DNA of 45,987 nt. Origin: an uncultured Geobacter sp. (lineage in GTDB: Bacteria; Desulfobacterota; Desulfuromonadia; Geobacterales; CAIOGM01). The position numbers and the translations under genes were made by a program. Shown one piece after another: positions 7,259 through 14,943 of the stretch. Position 1 is the stretch's first letter; every line of letters begins with the position of its first letter. The stretch spans positions 1 through 45,987 of the forward strand of contig CAIOGM010000101.1 in NCBI GenBank assembly GCA_903857795.1, written 5' to 3'. The notes beneath the pieces are model-generated. The model did no database searches. It saw only the letters and a list, made by a program, of their open reading frames with translations, and was not told the DNA's origin.

Positions 7259-8485
7259 TTAGACGGTGGTTGGGGAGGAGCGGAGGTAGCAGATGGTCGC
7301 CATGGTGATGGCCAGGGGGAGGAGCGCCACCAGCCCAGCCGTGGCCGGTACCCCCAGATGCCAGAGCTCCGACAGGCCGACCGCCTGAACTCCCAGGGCG
7401 TTACCGATCTGCATCCCCATGAGGTAGACCATGGAGCGGGGGAGGAACTGTGTCGGAGACGATGAGTTGACGATGGAGGCGTAGATGCTGACGCTGGCGA
7501 TCCCCATGCAGAGTCCCGAGGCGAAGATGGGGAGTCCGGCCAGGATGAAGAGCCCCGAGGCGAGGCAGTAGGCCAGCCCCCCCAGGGAGATCAGGAGCGC
7601 GGCAACGGCCCGGGAAGGGAGCTGCGCCAACCGCTCTTCCCGGCGGGCGGCCCAGACGCTCCCCAGGATCGCCCCCGCAGAAGCGAGGACGGTCATCCCC
7701 CCCACGAAGAGCGGGCTCTTTCCCGCCTTGGCCTGCAGGTAGTCGGAGAAGAGGTACTCCGAGCCGACGATGAGGATGGAGACTGCCACCTGCCAGGCGG
7801 TCATGACCCTGACTATCTTCCTCCCCTGCTCCTCCTCCCCTGGAACCGCCGCCGCTGCATCCATCACAACCGGGCGCCGCCGGAGCCCCAGCCAGGCAAA
7901 GAGAGCGGTGGCTCCTGCCAGGCCGGCGTTGAGCAGGAAGAAGTGCCGCCACCCACCGGGAGAGAACTGGGCGAAGAGCGCCCCGACGATGGGGCCTGCC
8001 ACGACCCCCAGAGCCGCCCCCACCTCCCCCCAGACCAGTGGCGCCGTGATCCGCCACCGGTGATAGACCGTGAGGGTCCAGAGCTGACCGGCAAAGGAGA
8101 GCGCCCCCCCTACCCCCATGATTCCTCGACCGGCAAAGAACCAGGCCGGCGTGGCGGCGCAGGAGCAGATAATGTTCCCCGCGGCGAACAGCGCCAGTCC
8201 CGTCAGGAAGAAGCCCATGGGGTTGAAGGAGCGGCTGACCCTGCGGGAGAGGAACAACAGCAGCAGCATAACCGCGAAGAGCGGGTAGAGGTAGCTGTTG
8301 ATGATGTAACTTGAGAGCTCCTCTCGCAGCCCCAGACTTTCGGTGATCCGGGCGTTGGCCACGATCACCGCGGTCACCTCCAGGGCGGCAAAGGCCTCCA
8401 CCAGGAAGAACCCCACGTCGTAGAGCCGGTCGGTGAGCGACTCTCTCCGTTGCGGAGGGAGCCCCTGATCGGGAGAGGGGGTCAT
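7259..8485 (-). CDS. MFS transporter, DHA-type
   Basis: This 408-residue membrane protein has roughly 12 hydrophobic segments. GRGIMGVGGAL and VVAGPIVGALF resemble the motifs of drug:proton antiporters. The substrate is unknown. The ATG at 8485 overlaps the stop of the upstream gene (ATGA) and has GGAGGAG before it; an open frame continues upstream but is a shadow of that gene. It is the last gene of a three-gene operon with a Cache sensor and an HdeD/peptidase-like protein, so it may export a product or stress compound sensed or processed by those partners. That link is inference. It converges on the siroheme reductase gene with only 13 bases between. Confidence 0.82.
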   Translation of the reverse strand: MTPSPDQGLPPQRRESLTDRLYDVGFFLVEAFAALEVTAVIVANARITESLGLREELSSYIINSYLYPLFAVMLLLLFLSRRVSRSFNPMGFFLTGLALFAAGNIICSCAATPAWFFAGRGIMGVGGALSFAGQLWTLTVYHRWRITAPLVWGEVGAALGVVAGPIVGALFAQFSPGGWRHFFLLNAGLAGATALFAWLGLRRRPVVMDAAAAVPGEEEQGRKIVRVMTAWQVAVSILIVGSEYLFSDYLQAKAGKSPLFVGGMTVLASAGAILGSVWAARREERLAQLPSRAVAALLISLGGLAYCLASGLFILAGLPIFASGLCMGIASVSIYASIVNSSSPTQFLPRSMVYLMGMQIGNALGVQAVGLSELWHLGVPATAGLVALLPLAITMATICYLRSSPTTV

Positions 8486-9756
8486 GACTCCTCCACCACC
8501 CGCTGGAGCGCCACGGCGTAATCCAGCATCATGCCGGGGGTCCAGACCATCTCCCGCGCCTTCCACCGGATGAAATGAGCCACCCAGAGGTCCTTGTTGG
8601 TCAGCAGGTAGAGGAGGGTCCGGAAACGGTGTCCGGTATCGAGGCTTCCCATGAGGGCCGCCTCCAGGGCCAACGCCACCGCCACGGAGCAGTTCCGGTT
8701 GGTGAAGTTATACTCCGTCTCCCGGCGGTAGAGGGCCCAGAAGGTCCGGAGCTGCCCTTCGTTGAAGTTGTGAAAGCGGATGGTGGCCGACGGCAGGACA
8801 TAACTCTTCATCTCCTCCTCGAAGGAGGGGTGAAAGAGCCCCGGCACCTCCTTGCTGCGCAGTACCCCCAGCACCTCGTCATTGGCCATTTCGAAGGCGA
8901 TGGGATCGTTGTCGCAGTGGCTGATGTAGATGTCGGGATTCATCTCCAGGGCGGAGTGCCCTACGGTGAACTTTCCCTCGGCGTTGCGGGCGGCCACGTA
9001 GCTGTTGATCAGGTTGCCGGATGGTTTCAGGTTGGCGACGGTGGCGGGGGTCCAGATATGCACCTGCAGGCCATCGTGCTCCTGGCCGCTCTCCGGGGGG
9101 GCCGCCGGTTCCGCCGCCAGGTACCGTTCCCGGAACCGGCCGGCCACATGGAAGTCGAGAAAGTAGCGGATCGCCATCTCCGACTCTTCCCCCTCCCTCC
9201 CCTGCAGGTAGCGCCCCAGCCGGAGCGCCGTCCGGAGGGTGGTCAGACCGATAAGGATCATCCCCCCCCCCAGGAAGAGCGGCACCACCCATTTAGCCGC
9301 CTCCTTCCAGTCGAGGAAGAGGAGCCCGCCGAAGAGCAGGTGGCCGACACCGCTGACCACGAACCACCCCCAGTTGGGGTAGCGGATGACCAGGGCGGAG
9401 AGGAGCTGGTAGAGTCCGTTGAGGAGCAGAGCGAGACCGAAGAGCCAAGGGACCGCGTTTTCCGACTGCTGGGGGAAATCGGCGATGGCGATCCCCAAGA
9501 CGATGAAGATTATCCCCTGAACGCCGAAGAACGAGGGCATTCCCCCGCCGCCGGCGAGAATGGAGAATGCCAGCTTGGCGAGCCCCATGACCACCATCAC
9601 CCACCCGAAGGCCTCCAGGGTGATCAGGGTGACCGTGTCCGAGGCGTCGATGACGATGAAGAGGCCGACGCCGGAGAGGAGAGTCCCCAGGAGGGTGAGG
9701 TACCGGCGGCTCCGGTTCAGGTTCCCCGGGCCGAGCAGCAGCATTGCAAGGTTCAT
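8482..9756 (-). CDS. HdeD-like membrane protein fused to a probable permuted papain-like domain
   Basis: This 424-residue protein has two parts. Residues 20-180 hold about six membrane segments with the short repeated hairpins of the HdeD/DUF308 acid-resistance family. Residues 190-424 form a soluble domain with TVGHSALEM (His267) and, later, YNFTNRNCSVAVAL (Cys356). A histidine before a cysteine, and an NC followed by a helix, match circularly permuted papain-like folds such as DUF4105, YiiX and LRAT-type proteins, rather than ordinary NlpC/P60 order. The domain could be a peptidase, amidase or acyltransferase; the catalytic assignment is inference. The gene overlaps both neighbours by four bases, so the three products are probably made in fixed ratio. 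Which side of the membrane carries the domain is not clear. Confidence 0.66.
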   Translation of the reverse strand: MNLAMLLLGPGNLNRSRRYLTLLGTLLSGVGLFIVIDASDTVTLITLEAFGWVMVVMGLAKLAFSILAGGGGMPSFFGVQGIIFIVLGIAIADFPQQSENAVPWLFGLALLLNGLYQLLSALVIRYPNWGWFVVSGVGHLLFGGLLFLDWKEAAKWVVPLFLGGGMILIGLTTLRTALRLGRYLQGREGEESEMAIRYFLDFHVAGRFRERYLAAEPAAPPESGQEHDGLQVHIWTPATVANLKPSGNLINSYVAARNAEGKFTVGHSALEMNPDIYISHCDNDPIAFEMANDEVLGVLRSKEVPGLFHPSFEEEMKSYVLPSATIRFHNFNEGQLRTFWALYRRETEYNFTNRNCSVAVALALEAALMGSLDTGHRFRTLLYLLTNKDLWVAHFIRWKAREMVWTPGMMLDYAVALQRVVEES

Positions 9757-10904
9757 GGTCTCTCCTCCACGGTAATGGTCGGGTCAACGAGGCTCTTCCC
9801 CTCAAGGGTGGTTCCCAGGAGATTCAGCGCCTCCTCCAACTCCCGCAACTCCAAGGCGTCACTCCCCATGGCGGTGGTGGAGGAGAAGTCACCCGAGGCG
9901 TACTGCCGAGCCTGTTGGGCCAACCGGCGCAGGGGGCGGGTGATGTTGTCATCAAAGGTCCGGTTGAGAAACCAGAGGGCTGCTCCTCCCAGGAAAAGGT
10001 AGAGGACGAGCATCCGCCGCCCCATGGCAGTCAAGGGGGCCAGCCGCTTGTCCAGGGGCCAGCTCACGATGAGGGACCACCCCTCTCCCCCCCGTTCGGC
10101 CGACAGGGAGCGGATGGGGGACTCCACCACCCACGAGTTCCGGTGGCTGACCGGATCAACCATCTTGACCGTGTCGACCCCTTGGTGCGCCATGACCGCA
10201 GCCATCTCCCCCAGCCCCTGCTTTCCGGGAAGATCCGCCAGGGCCTTCAGGGCCGGGTGGGCCAGGATCTTCCCCGCCTTGTTGACCAGGTAGACCGTGC
10301 CGTCTCCGCCCGGCTTGAGGAAATGGAGCCGTTTCAGGAGACTCTCCAGATCCAGGTCCACTGCAACCATCCCCACCACGCCCCCCCCGCGCCGGATGGG
10401 GGCCACGTAGGTGACCATCAGCGCTTGCCCCCCCTCTCCGTAGTACGGCCTGATCCATTTCCCCCGGTCGTTCTGCCGGGTCAGTTCGTACCAGTCATGT
10501 TTCAGGTAGTCATAGGGGAGGACGATCTCGCTCTCCACCCCATTGCGCCGGAAAACGTAGGGGGCGAAACGGTTCAGGGAGGTCAACTCCGGATGCAGGG
10601 CGACGGCAATCCCGTAGATGTCCGGTGACTCGTGAAGGGTCCGGCGCAGCAGCTCCCGGACGACGTCGGCTCTCAGCAGCGGGTCGCTCTCCAGGGCGCG
10701 GACGACCCCTTCGGCGATGAGCCGGGGGGGATCGAAGGTCAGATCCATTTCGGCGGTTTCCAGCCGGGCGATCTGCAGCGCCTCCTGTTTCATCTCCGCC
10801 ACCAGGGTCTTGCGCCCGGTCTGGTAACTCTCATAGAGGAGCAGGAGGAGCGGAAGCCCCACCAGGAAGGCGAGGAGGATCTGGATCCGTTTGCGGAGGC
10901 TCAT
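9753..10904 (-). CDS. Cache-HAMP membrane sensor without an output domain
   Basis: This 383-residue protein has a membrane segment (about 9-26), a periplasmic double-Cache region (about 30-290), a second membrane segment (about 297-313) and a HAMP linker (about 314-370), and then stops. The Cache signature is visible in HDWYELTRQ and RPYYGEGGQALMVTYVAPI near residues 136-170, as in sensors of small organic ligands. Homologous sensors usually continue into a kinase, phosphatase, GGDEF or chemotaxis domain; here none follows, and the frame ends overlapping the HdeD-like gene. AAGGAGAA precedes the start. It may signal to the downstream membrane partner by direct contact, which is inference. Confidence 0.82.
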   Translation of the reverse strand: MSLRKRIQILLAFLVGLPLLLLLYESYQTGRKTLVAEMKQEALQIARLETAEMDLTFDPPRLIAEGVVRALESDPLLRADVVRELLRRTLHESPDIYGIAVALHPELTSLNRFAPYVFRRNGVESEIVLPYDYLKHDWYELTRQNDRGKWIRPYYGEGGQALMVTYVAPIRRGGGVVGMVAVDLDLESLLKRLHFLKPGGDGTVYLVNKAGKILAHPALKALADLPGKQGLGEMAAVMAHQGVDTVKMVDPVSHRNSWVVESPIRSLSAERGGEGWSLIVSWPLDKRLAPLTAMGRRMLVLYLFLGGAALWFLNRTFDDNITRPLRRLAQQARQYASGDFSSTTAMGSDALELRELEEALNLLGTTLEGKSLVDPTITVEERP

Positions 10905-11010
10905 GGCTGCTTCTCCTTGGTCATGTCGCTCTGCCGGCTATGACGGGTAACTCTGATGGCGGGTGCACCAGCCTGAGCGGGGACGCTGCTGGCTGGAACT
11001 GCCGGCGACA

Positions 11011-11040
11011 TAAAACGGCCCGCTGATGCGGGCCGTTTTA
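11011..11040 (-). terminator. Bidirectional-type terminator after the cytochrome gene
   Basis: A perfect 13-bp stem (11011-11023 with 11028-11040) with the loop TGAT carries A4 on one side and T4 on the other. It lies 29 bases after the stop of the five-heme cytochrome (minus strand) and separates it from the Cache-HAMP operon. The remaining gap to 10904 shows no strong promoter. Confidence 0.85.
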
Positions 11041-11068
11041 TCTTCGTCGGAGCGGCAGGTTCCCTCTC

Positions 11069-12331
11069 CTATTCGATCCGGATCGGAAGCGAGATGCTGC
11101 CGAAGACAGTCTGGTCAGCCGTTGCAGCCCGGTCGTTGTACCGGTTGAGATCATAGACCAGTGTAGAGTGAATGGTGTAGTTTCCCGGCTTCAACAGGGG
11201 CGACCAGGTGAGGGTCCGCTCTTCTCCGGCGCGGATGATCGGCTCGTGGGGGCCCTGGGCGTCGGCCTGCATGGCTGCCTTGGCATCCGGCCGTTTCTTG
11301 TCATCCTCCAGAAATGCCTTGTCATCGGGGCGGGATCCGTACCAGGGAGCAAACATCCAGTCGCTTCGGGCGGCAAGGATCCCCTGGGCGTCCCGCGCCT
11401 CTACCTGCAGATAGACGGCGCGCCGGTTGGAGCCGGTGGGGACCGAATGGCCCGCGCCGATGTTGATCAGATGGAGTTCGAACTTGGCGCTCCCCTGGTC
11501 AGGCTGGACGATCACCTGACTCAGGGCGTTCTGCAACCGCTGCAGCGACCGGCCGCCGGTCCAGAGATGCCGCGCCGCTACCCGGTCAGGGACGTCGTAC
11601 CCCTCGGCAAGGGAACGGACTGTCCGCGGCATATGACACTCCTGACAGTTCTGACTGCCGAGCCCCCTCTTCCAGAAATCGTCGCGCCACTCCAGGAAGG
11701 TCTGGGTCTGCTGTCCCACGTTCCGTTTTCCGAGGCTGTGGCAGTAGGCGCACATGACCGAGCTCCTCATCTTGACATCGGGAGCATTCTCGTGAGGCGC
11801 CCGCAGATTGTAGGGGCCACGGATCTTCCCTTCAGGGGTCAGGTGACAACTGGCGCAGGTGAGCCCTCCCGCCTCCTGGCTCTTGAGCCGCGGTTTCGGT
11901 TTGTAGGTCTCGCTGAGATCCATGTCCGGCAGGGCGAAGGCTTCGGGAAAGTGGCAGACATTGCATGATTTACCATCCGCCTCGCTCTCCCGGGCGTGCA
12001 GGGGAAACGGGTCGGTACCGGCCATGGCATGGGCGGTGGCCATGGATGAAATCGCGGCGGGAGGATGCCCGATATCGCGCCCTCCGGCTTCATCGCTCTG
12101 CAGGTCACGGGTGTGGATATCTGCGCCGAAGCCGTGGGCGAATTCACGATAAATGGCTTTGTGACACTCGCCGCAGAGTTCAGAAGGGGTGGCGGTTCCC
12201 TTGGGGAAGGTGACGGTGATGGTTGCCGGCACCGGCGCCTTCGGCGTGACCGCTCCGCTGACTGCAAGGGGAAAGAGCAGCAAGGCCAGGGGCAACAGGG
12301 GGACAATCGGCGAAAACTTCGATCTCTTCAT
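11069..12331 (-). CDS. Five-heme c-type cytochrome, periplasmic
   Basis: The 420-residue protein starts with a signal peptide (positive MKRSK, hydrophobic core, cleavage near SGA at 26). It contains five CxxCH heme-attachment motifs: CGECH, CNVCH, CASCH, CAYCH and CQECH, all in the first 240 residues. The C-terminal 170 residues have no heme motif and look beta-rich, with GAGHSVPTG, a GHxxPTG-type motif that I recall from other multiheme cytochromes. The likely role is electron transfer in the periplasm or outer membrane, as in metal- or anion-respiring bacteria; its partners are not adjacent. It stands alone between a terminator and its own extended -10 promoter. Confidence 0.9.
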   Translation of the reverse strand: MKRSKFSPIVPLLPLALLLFPLAVSGAVTPKAPVPATITVTFPKGTATPSELCGECHKAIYREFAHGFGADIHTRDLQSDEAGGRDIGHPPAAISSMATAHAMAGTDPFPLHARESEADGKSCNVCHFPEAFALPDMDLSETYKPKPRLKSQEAGGLTCASCHLTPEGKIRGPYNLRAPHENAPDVKMRSSVMCAYCHSLGKRNVGQQTQTFLEWRDDFWKRGLGSQNCQECHMPRTVRSLAEGYDVPDRVAARHLWTGGRSLQRLQNALSQVIVQPDQGSAKFELHLINIGAGHSVPTGSNRRAVYLQVEARDAQGILAARSDWMFAPWYGSRPDDKAFLEDDKKRPDAKAAMQADAQGPHEPIIRAGEERTLTWSPLLKPGNYTIHSTLVYDLNRYNDRAATADQTVFGSISLPIRIE

Positions 12332-12386
12332 GGGGCGCTCCTCTCGGGCAACATGGTGATACCGGGTGATTGGAAAACGAAGGGCG

Positions 12387-12395
12387 AGTATAGCA
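12387..12395 (-). promoter_or_regulatory. Extended -10 promoter of the cytochrome gene
   Basis: On the minus strand TGC-TATACT gives an extended -10 element 56 bases upstream of the cytochrome start, in the gap after the TVP38-like gene. No good -35 is seen at 16-18 bases, which is tolerable for an extended -10. Confidence 0.5.
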
Positions 12396-12409
12396 CAGTT
12401 CTGACCGGC

Positions 12410-13120
12410 TCACCCCCGGTTTTTCCTGCGGGTCCTGAACCGCCCGTGGATTACCGGAATGAGGGCGAAGAGCCCCAGGAGGGTGAAGGAGGCGACTACC
12501 CGCGGGGAGGCGATCTCCCTGAGAGTTGTAACGGTGGCCAGAGAAGCACCGGCATTGCAGAAGACGAAGCCGCCGGGGATGATTCCCACCAGGGTGCCGA
12601 TGACAAAGCTCTTCAGCGGTAGTCGCGTCATTCCGGCCGCAAGATTAATGAGAAAGAAGGGAAAGAGCGGCACCAGCCTCAGGAAGAGGAGATAGTTGAG
12701 CCCCCGCTCTTCCAGTTCCCGGTTAAGCCCCTCCAGCCTCGGACCGAACCTGGCCAGCACCAGGTCGCGCAGCAGGTAGCGGGTGACGAGGAAGGCCAGG
12801 GTTGCACCGATGGTGGCGGCGACGACGGCGCAGAGGGTGCCGGTGATTGCACCGAAAAGGGCGCCACCGGCCAGAGAGAGGATGGTCGCTCCGGGTAGAG
12901 ACAGGGCGGTCTGGACGATGTAAAGCGCCATGAAGCCGGCGGTCATGATGAACCGGTGACGGTTGTGGAACTCCTCCAGGAGTTGGCGGTTTCCCTTGAG
13001 CGCCTCCAGGGTCAGGAACCGCTGCATGTCGAACCGGAAAAAGAGGAGAATTAGCGCCACGGCAAAGAGCAGGAGCAGAAATTTTTTTAAATTCATCGGG
13101 AATAAGACCTCAAAAGCCAT
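12410..13120 (-). CDS. TVP38/TMEM64 (VTT, DedA-like) membrane protein
   Basis: This 236-residue membrane protein carries the VTT domain: LSLPGATILSLAGGALFGAITG, the short FLRLVPLFPFFLINLAAGMT segment and GTLVGIIPGGFVF are all family landmarks (about residues 75-185). Such proteins are membrane transporters or scramblase-like proteins of uncertain substrate. Two starts are possible, 13120 and 13096 (MNLKKFLLLL), neither with a strong ribosome site; the second begins closer to the first membrane segment. It follows rsmE by seven bases, so it is probably the third gene of the prmA-rsmE operon. Confidence 0.85.
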   Translation of the reverse strand: MAFEVLFPMNLKKFLLLLFAVALILLFFRFDMQRFLTLEALKGNRQLLEEFHNRHRFIMTAGFMALYIVQTALSLPGATILSLAGGALFGAITGTLCAVVAATIGATLAFLVTRYLLRDLVLARFGPRLEGLNRELEERGLNYLLFLRLVPLFPFFLINLAAGMTRLPLKSFVIGTLVGIIPGGFVFCNAGASLATVTTLREIASPRVVASFTLLGLFALIPVIHGRFRTRRKNRG

Positions 13121-13127
13121 GGCACCA

Positions 13128-13868
13128 TTATCCCAGATCCCCCCACGAGTATTGAAGAATCGACAGCACCGCCAGCCCGGCGGTCTCGGTCCTGAGGATT
13201 CGGGGGCCGAGGGTCACCGGGACGAACCCCGCCCTGATCGCCTCTTCTGCTTCTTCCCGGGAGAGCCCCCCTTCGGGTCCCACCAAGAGCGCCACGGAGA
13301 GCGGTGGCGTCATGGTTGCGATCAGTTCCCGCAACCCCTGCCGGCTCTCCTCTTCCCAGAGCAGCAGCTTCAGCTCCTGCCGAGCGCCGGCCAGGGCCTC
13401 GGTCAGCGTCGTGATCGCCTTGACCTCAGGAATATCGGACCGCCGGGATTGACGGGCCGCCTCCAGGAGTATCCGCTCCCAGCGCCGTACCCGCTCTGCG
13501 GCCCGGTCACCGGTAAGACGTGGGATGGTCCGGGAGGTGAGAACGGGGACAAAGCAGGCGGTTCCCAGCTCGGTCCCCTTCTGGAGGATAAACTCCATCC
13601 GCTCCCCCTTGGGGACCCCCTGAATGAGGGTCAGCGCCGGAGCCGGTCCGGATGCGGTGCTGACCACGTCCTCCACCACCCTGACCAGGGCCCGCTCCGG
13701 CTCCACGCCGGTGAGCTCCCCATGGTACTCTCTCCCCTCACCGTCAGCCAGGGTCATCACGGCGCCACTCTTCAGCCGGAGCACCGTGATCAGATGCCTG
13801 AAGAGTTCCCCCTCGATGAGGGCAACCCCTTCGACGATACACCTTTTGTCGATGAAGAAGCGGCGCAT
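13128..13868 (-). CDS. rsmE: 16S rRNA m3U1498 methyltransferase
   Basis: RsmE methylates U1498 of 16S rRNA. The 246-residue SPOUT enzyme begins MRRFFIDKR, has the PUA-like N-terminal part with HLITVLRLKSG, and ends with the knotted SAM site LLVGPEGGLSREEAEEA and LGPRILRTETAGLAVL, which is diagnostic. An open frame extends 11 codons upstream, but the ATG at 13868 shares one base with the prmA stop (TGATG) and starts at the conserved MRRFF. This prmA-rsmE order is common across bacteria. Confidence 0.93.
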   Translation of the reverse strand: MRRFFIDKRCIVEGVALIEGELFRHLITVLRLKSGAVMTLADGEGREYHGELTGVEPERALVRVVEDVVSTASGPAPALTLIQGVPKGERMEFILQKGTELGTACFVPVLTSRTIPRLTGDRAAERVRRWERILLEAARQSRRSDIPEVKAITTLTEALAGARQELKLLLWEEESRQGLRELIATMTPPLSVALLVGPEGGLSREEAEEAIRAGFVPVTLGPRILRTETAGLAVLSILQYSWGDLG

Positions 13869-14809
13869 CAGGCCGGGCGGCAGTAGACCAGACAGCTCCA
13901 CTCCCCCTCCCGTGCCGGCGCAAGCGGCTGGAGAGCAAACCGGGAGAAACCAGCGAAGACCAGAGGCTCCTTTTCGGTGAGAATCCCCGAAAGAAGGAGA
14001 AACCCTCCCGGCGCGATCCGCTGCACCAGGTGGGAGGCCATCCGGACCAGCTCCTCGGCCAGGATGTTGGCGACCACCACCCCGAAGGTTCCCTCCACTT
14101 GTTCCAGGGGGAGCGTGGAGAGTGTCATCTTATCCGCCACGCCGTTTAACTCTGCATTCTCCTGGGCCACCGTCACCGCCTCGGGATCGATGTCGATCCC
14201 GACCACCCAGTGGAACCCCAGGCGGAGGGCGCCGATCCCCAGAATTCCGGAGCCGCACCCCACATCAAGACAGCTGACCGGCGGTGGATAGTTCCCTCCG
14301 GCAAACGCTCCCGTACCCCGGCAAATCCCCTCGATGGCTTCCAGGCAGAGTTTGGTGGTCTCGTGGCTGCCGGTGCCGAAGGCCATCCCCGGATCGATCT
14401 CCAAGATCAGGTCCCCCTCTCTGGCCGCATACTCTTCCCACGTCGGTTTGACCACCAGCCGTTCCCCCACGCGAAACGGTTTGAAATGTTCCTTCCAGCT
14501 GTGAGCCCACTCTTCCTGCCTGACGAGCGTCACCACGGGGGGGGGGAAGAACCAGTCGGAGTTGGCCGCTGCCAGCTCCTCCAGCTGCGCCGACACCCGC
14601 GCCACCTGGAGCGGGAGGGTGTCGTCGGCCGGGAAGTAGGCGCTGATCGTGGCCTCCCGGCCGTCGTCGAGCCCTTCCACGGAAAAGGTGTCCACCTGCC
14701 GGTTCTCCGTGCAGACTCCTGCACCAGAGAGTTCGACCAGGTATGAGGAGAGGAGATCAACTGCGGCGGCTGGGGCCAGGCAGGTGACTTCGGCCCAGGA
14801 ATCGGTCAT
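13868..14809 (-). CDS. prmA: Ribosomal protein L11 methyltransferase
   Basis: PrmA trimethylates lysines of ribosomal protein L11. The 313-residue protein shows the N-terminal substrate-recognition domain and a class I SAM domain with DPGMAFGTGSHETT, CLDVGCGSGILGIGAL (motif I), VGIDIDPEAV and VVANIL (motif IV). Length and motifs fit the family. It is the first gene of the prmA-rsmE-VTT operon and is divergent from the M20 amidohydrolase gene, sharing a 134-base regulatory gap that holds a palindrome. Confidence 0.94.
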   Translation of the reverse strand: MTDSWAEVTCLAPAAAVDLLSSYLVELSGAGVCTENRQVDTFSVEGLDDGREATISAYFPADDTLPLQVARVSAQLEELAAANSDWFFPPPVVTLVRQEEWAHSWKEHFKPFRVGERLVVKPTWEEYAAREGDLILEIDPGMAFGTGSHETTKLCLEAIEGICRGTGAFAGGNYPPPVSCLDVGCGSGILGIGALRLGFHWVVGIDIDPEAVTVAQENAELNGVADKMTLSTLPLEQVEGTFGVVVANILAEELVRMASHLVQRIAPGGFLLLSGILTEKEPLVFAGFSRFALQPLAPAREGEWSCLVYCRPA

Positions 14810-14852
14810 TGTGGTCCTTTTTTTTAATGAAGAGGATGGCGAATTGAGGCAA

Positions 14853-14877
14853 TTACCGTAGCAAAATCATACGGTAA
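14853..14877. promoter_or_regulatory. Inverted repeat between prmA and the M20 gene (operator-like)
   Basis: TTACCGTA (14853-14860) and TACGGTAA (14870-14877) are perfect complements separated by nine bases. The repeat lies 14 bases upstream of the -35 of the downstream plus-strand gene and 44 bases upstream of prmA. No T tract follows, so a protein-binding site is more likely than a terminator. The regulator is unknown. Confidence 0.5.
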
Positions 14878-14891
14878 ACGCAATAAAAACC

Positions 14892-14920
14892 TTGACAACA
14901 ACCGGCAACAGGTGTAGTCC
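14892..14920 (+). promoter_or_regulatory. Promoter of the M20 amidohydrolase gene
   Basis: A consensus TTGACA (14892-14897) is 17 bases from TAGTCC (14915-14920). The -10 is weak, fitting a regulated promoter next to the upstream inverted repeat. The AGGAG ribosome site follows at 14933-14937. Confidence 0.45.
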
Positions 14921-14943
14921 TCATTAAAATTAAGGAGCTATGC

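Noticed and set aside
8575-10002. Long plus-strand open frame of 475 codons across the HdeD-like and Cache genes
   Set aside because: The translation is low-complexity (His, Gly, Glu, Pro-rich), has no recognised motif and is antisense to two genes with clear domains.
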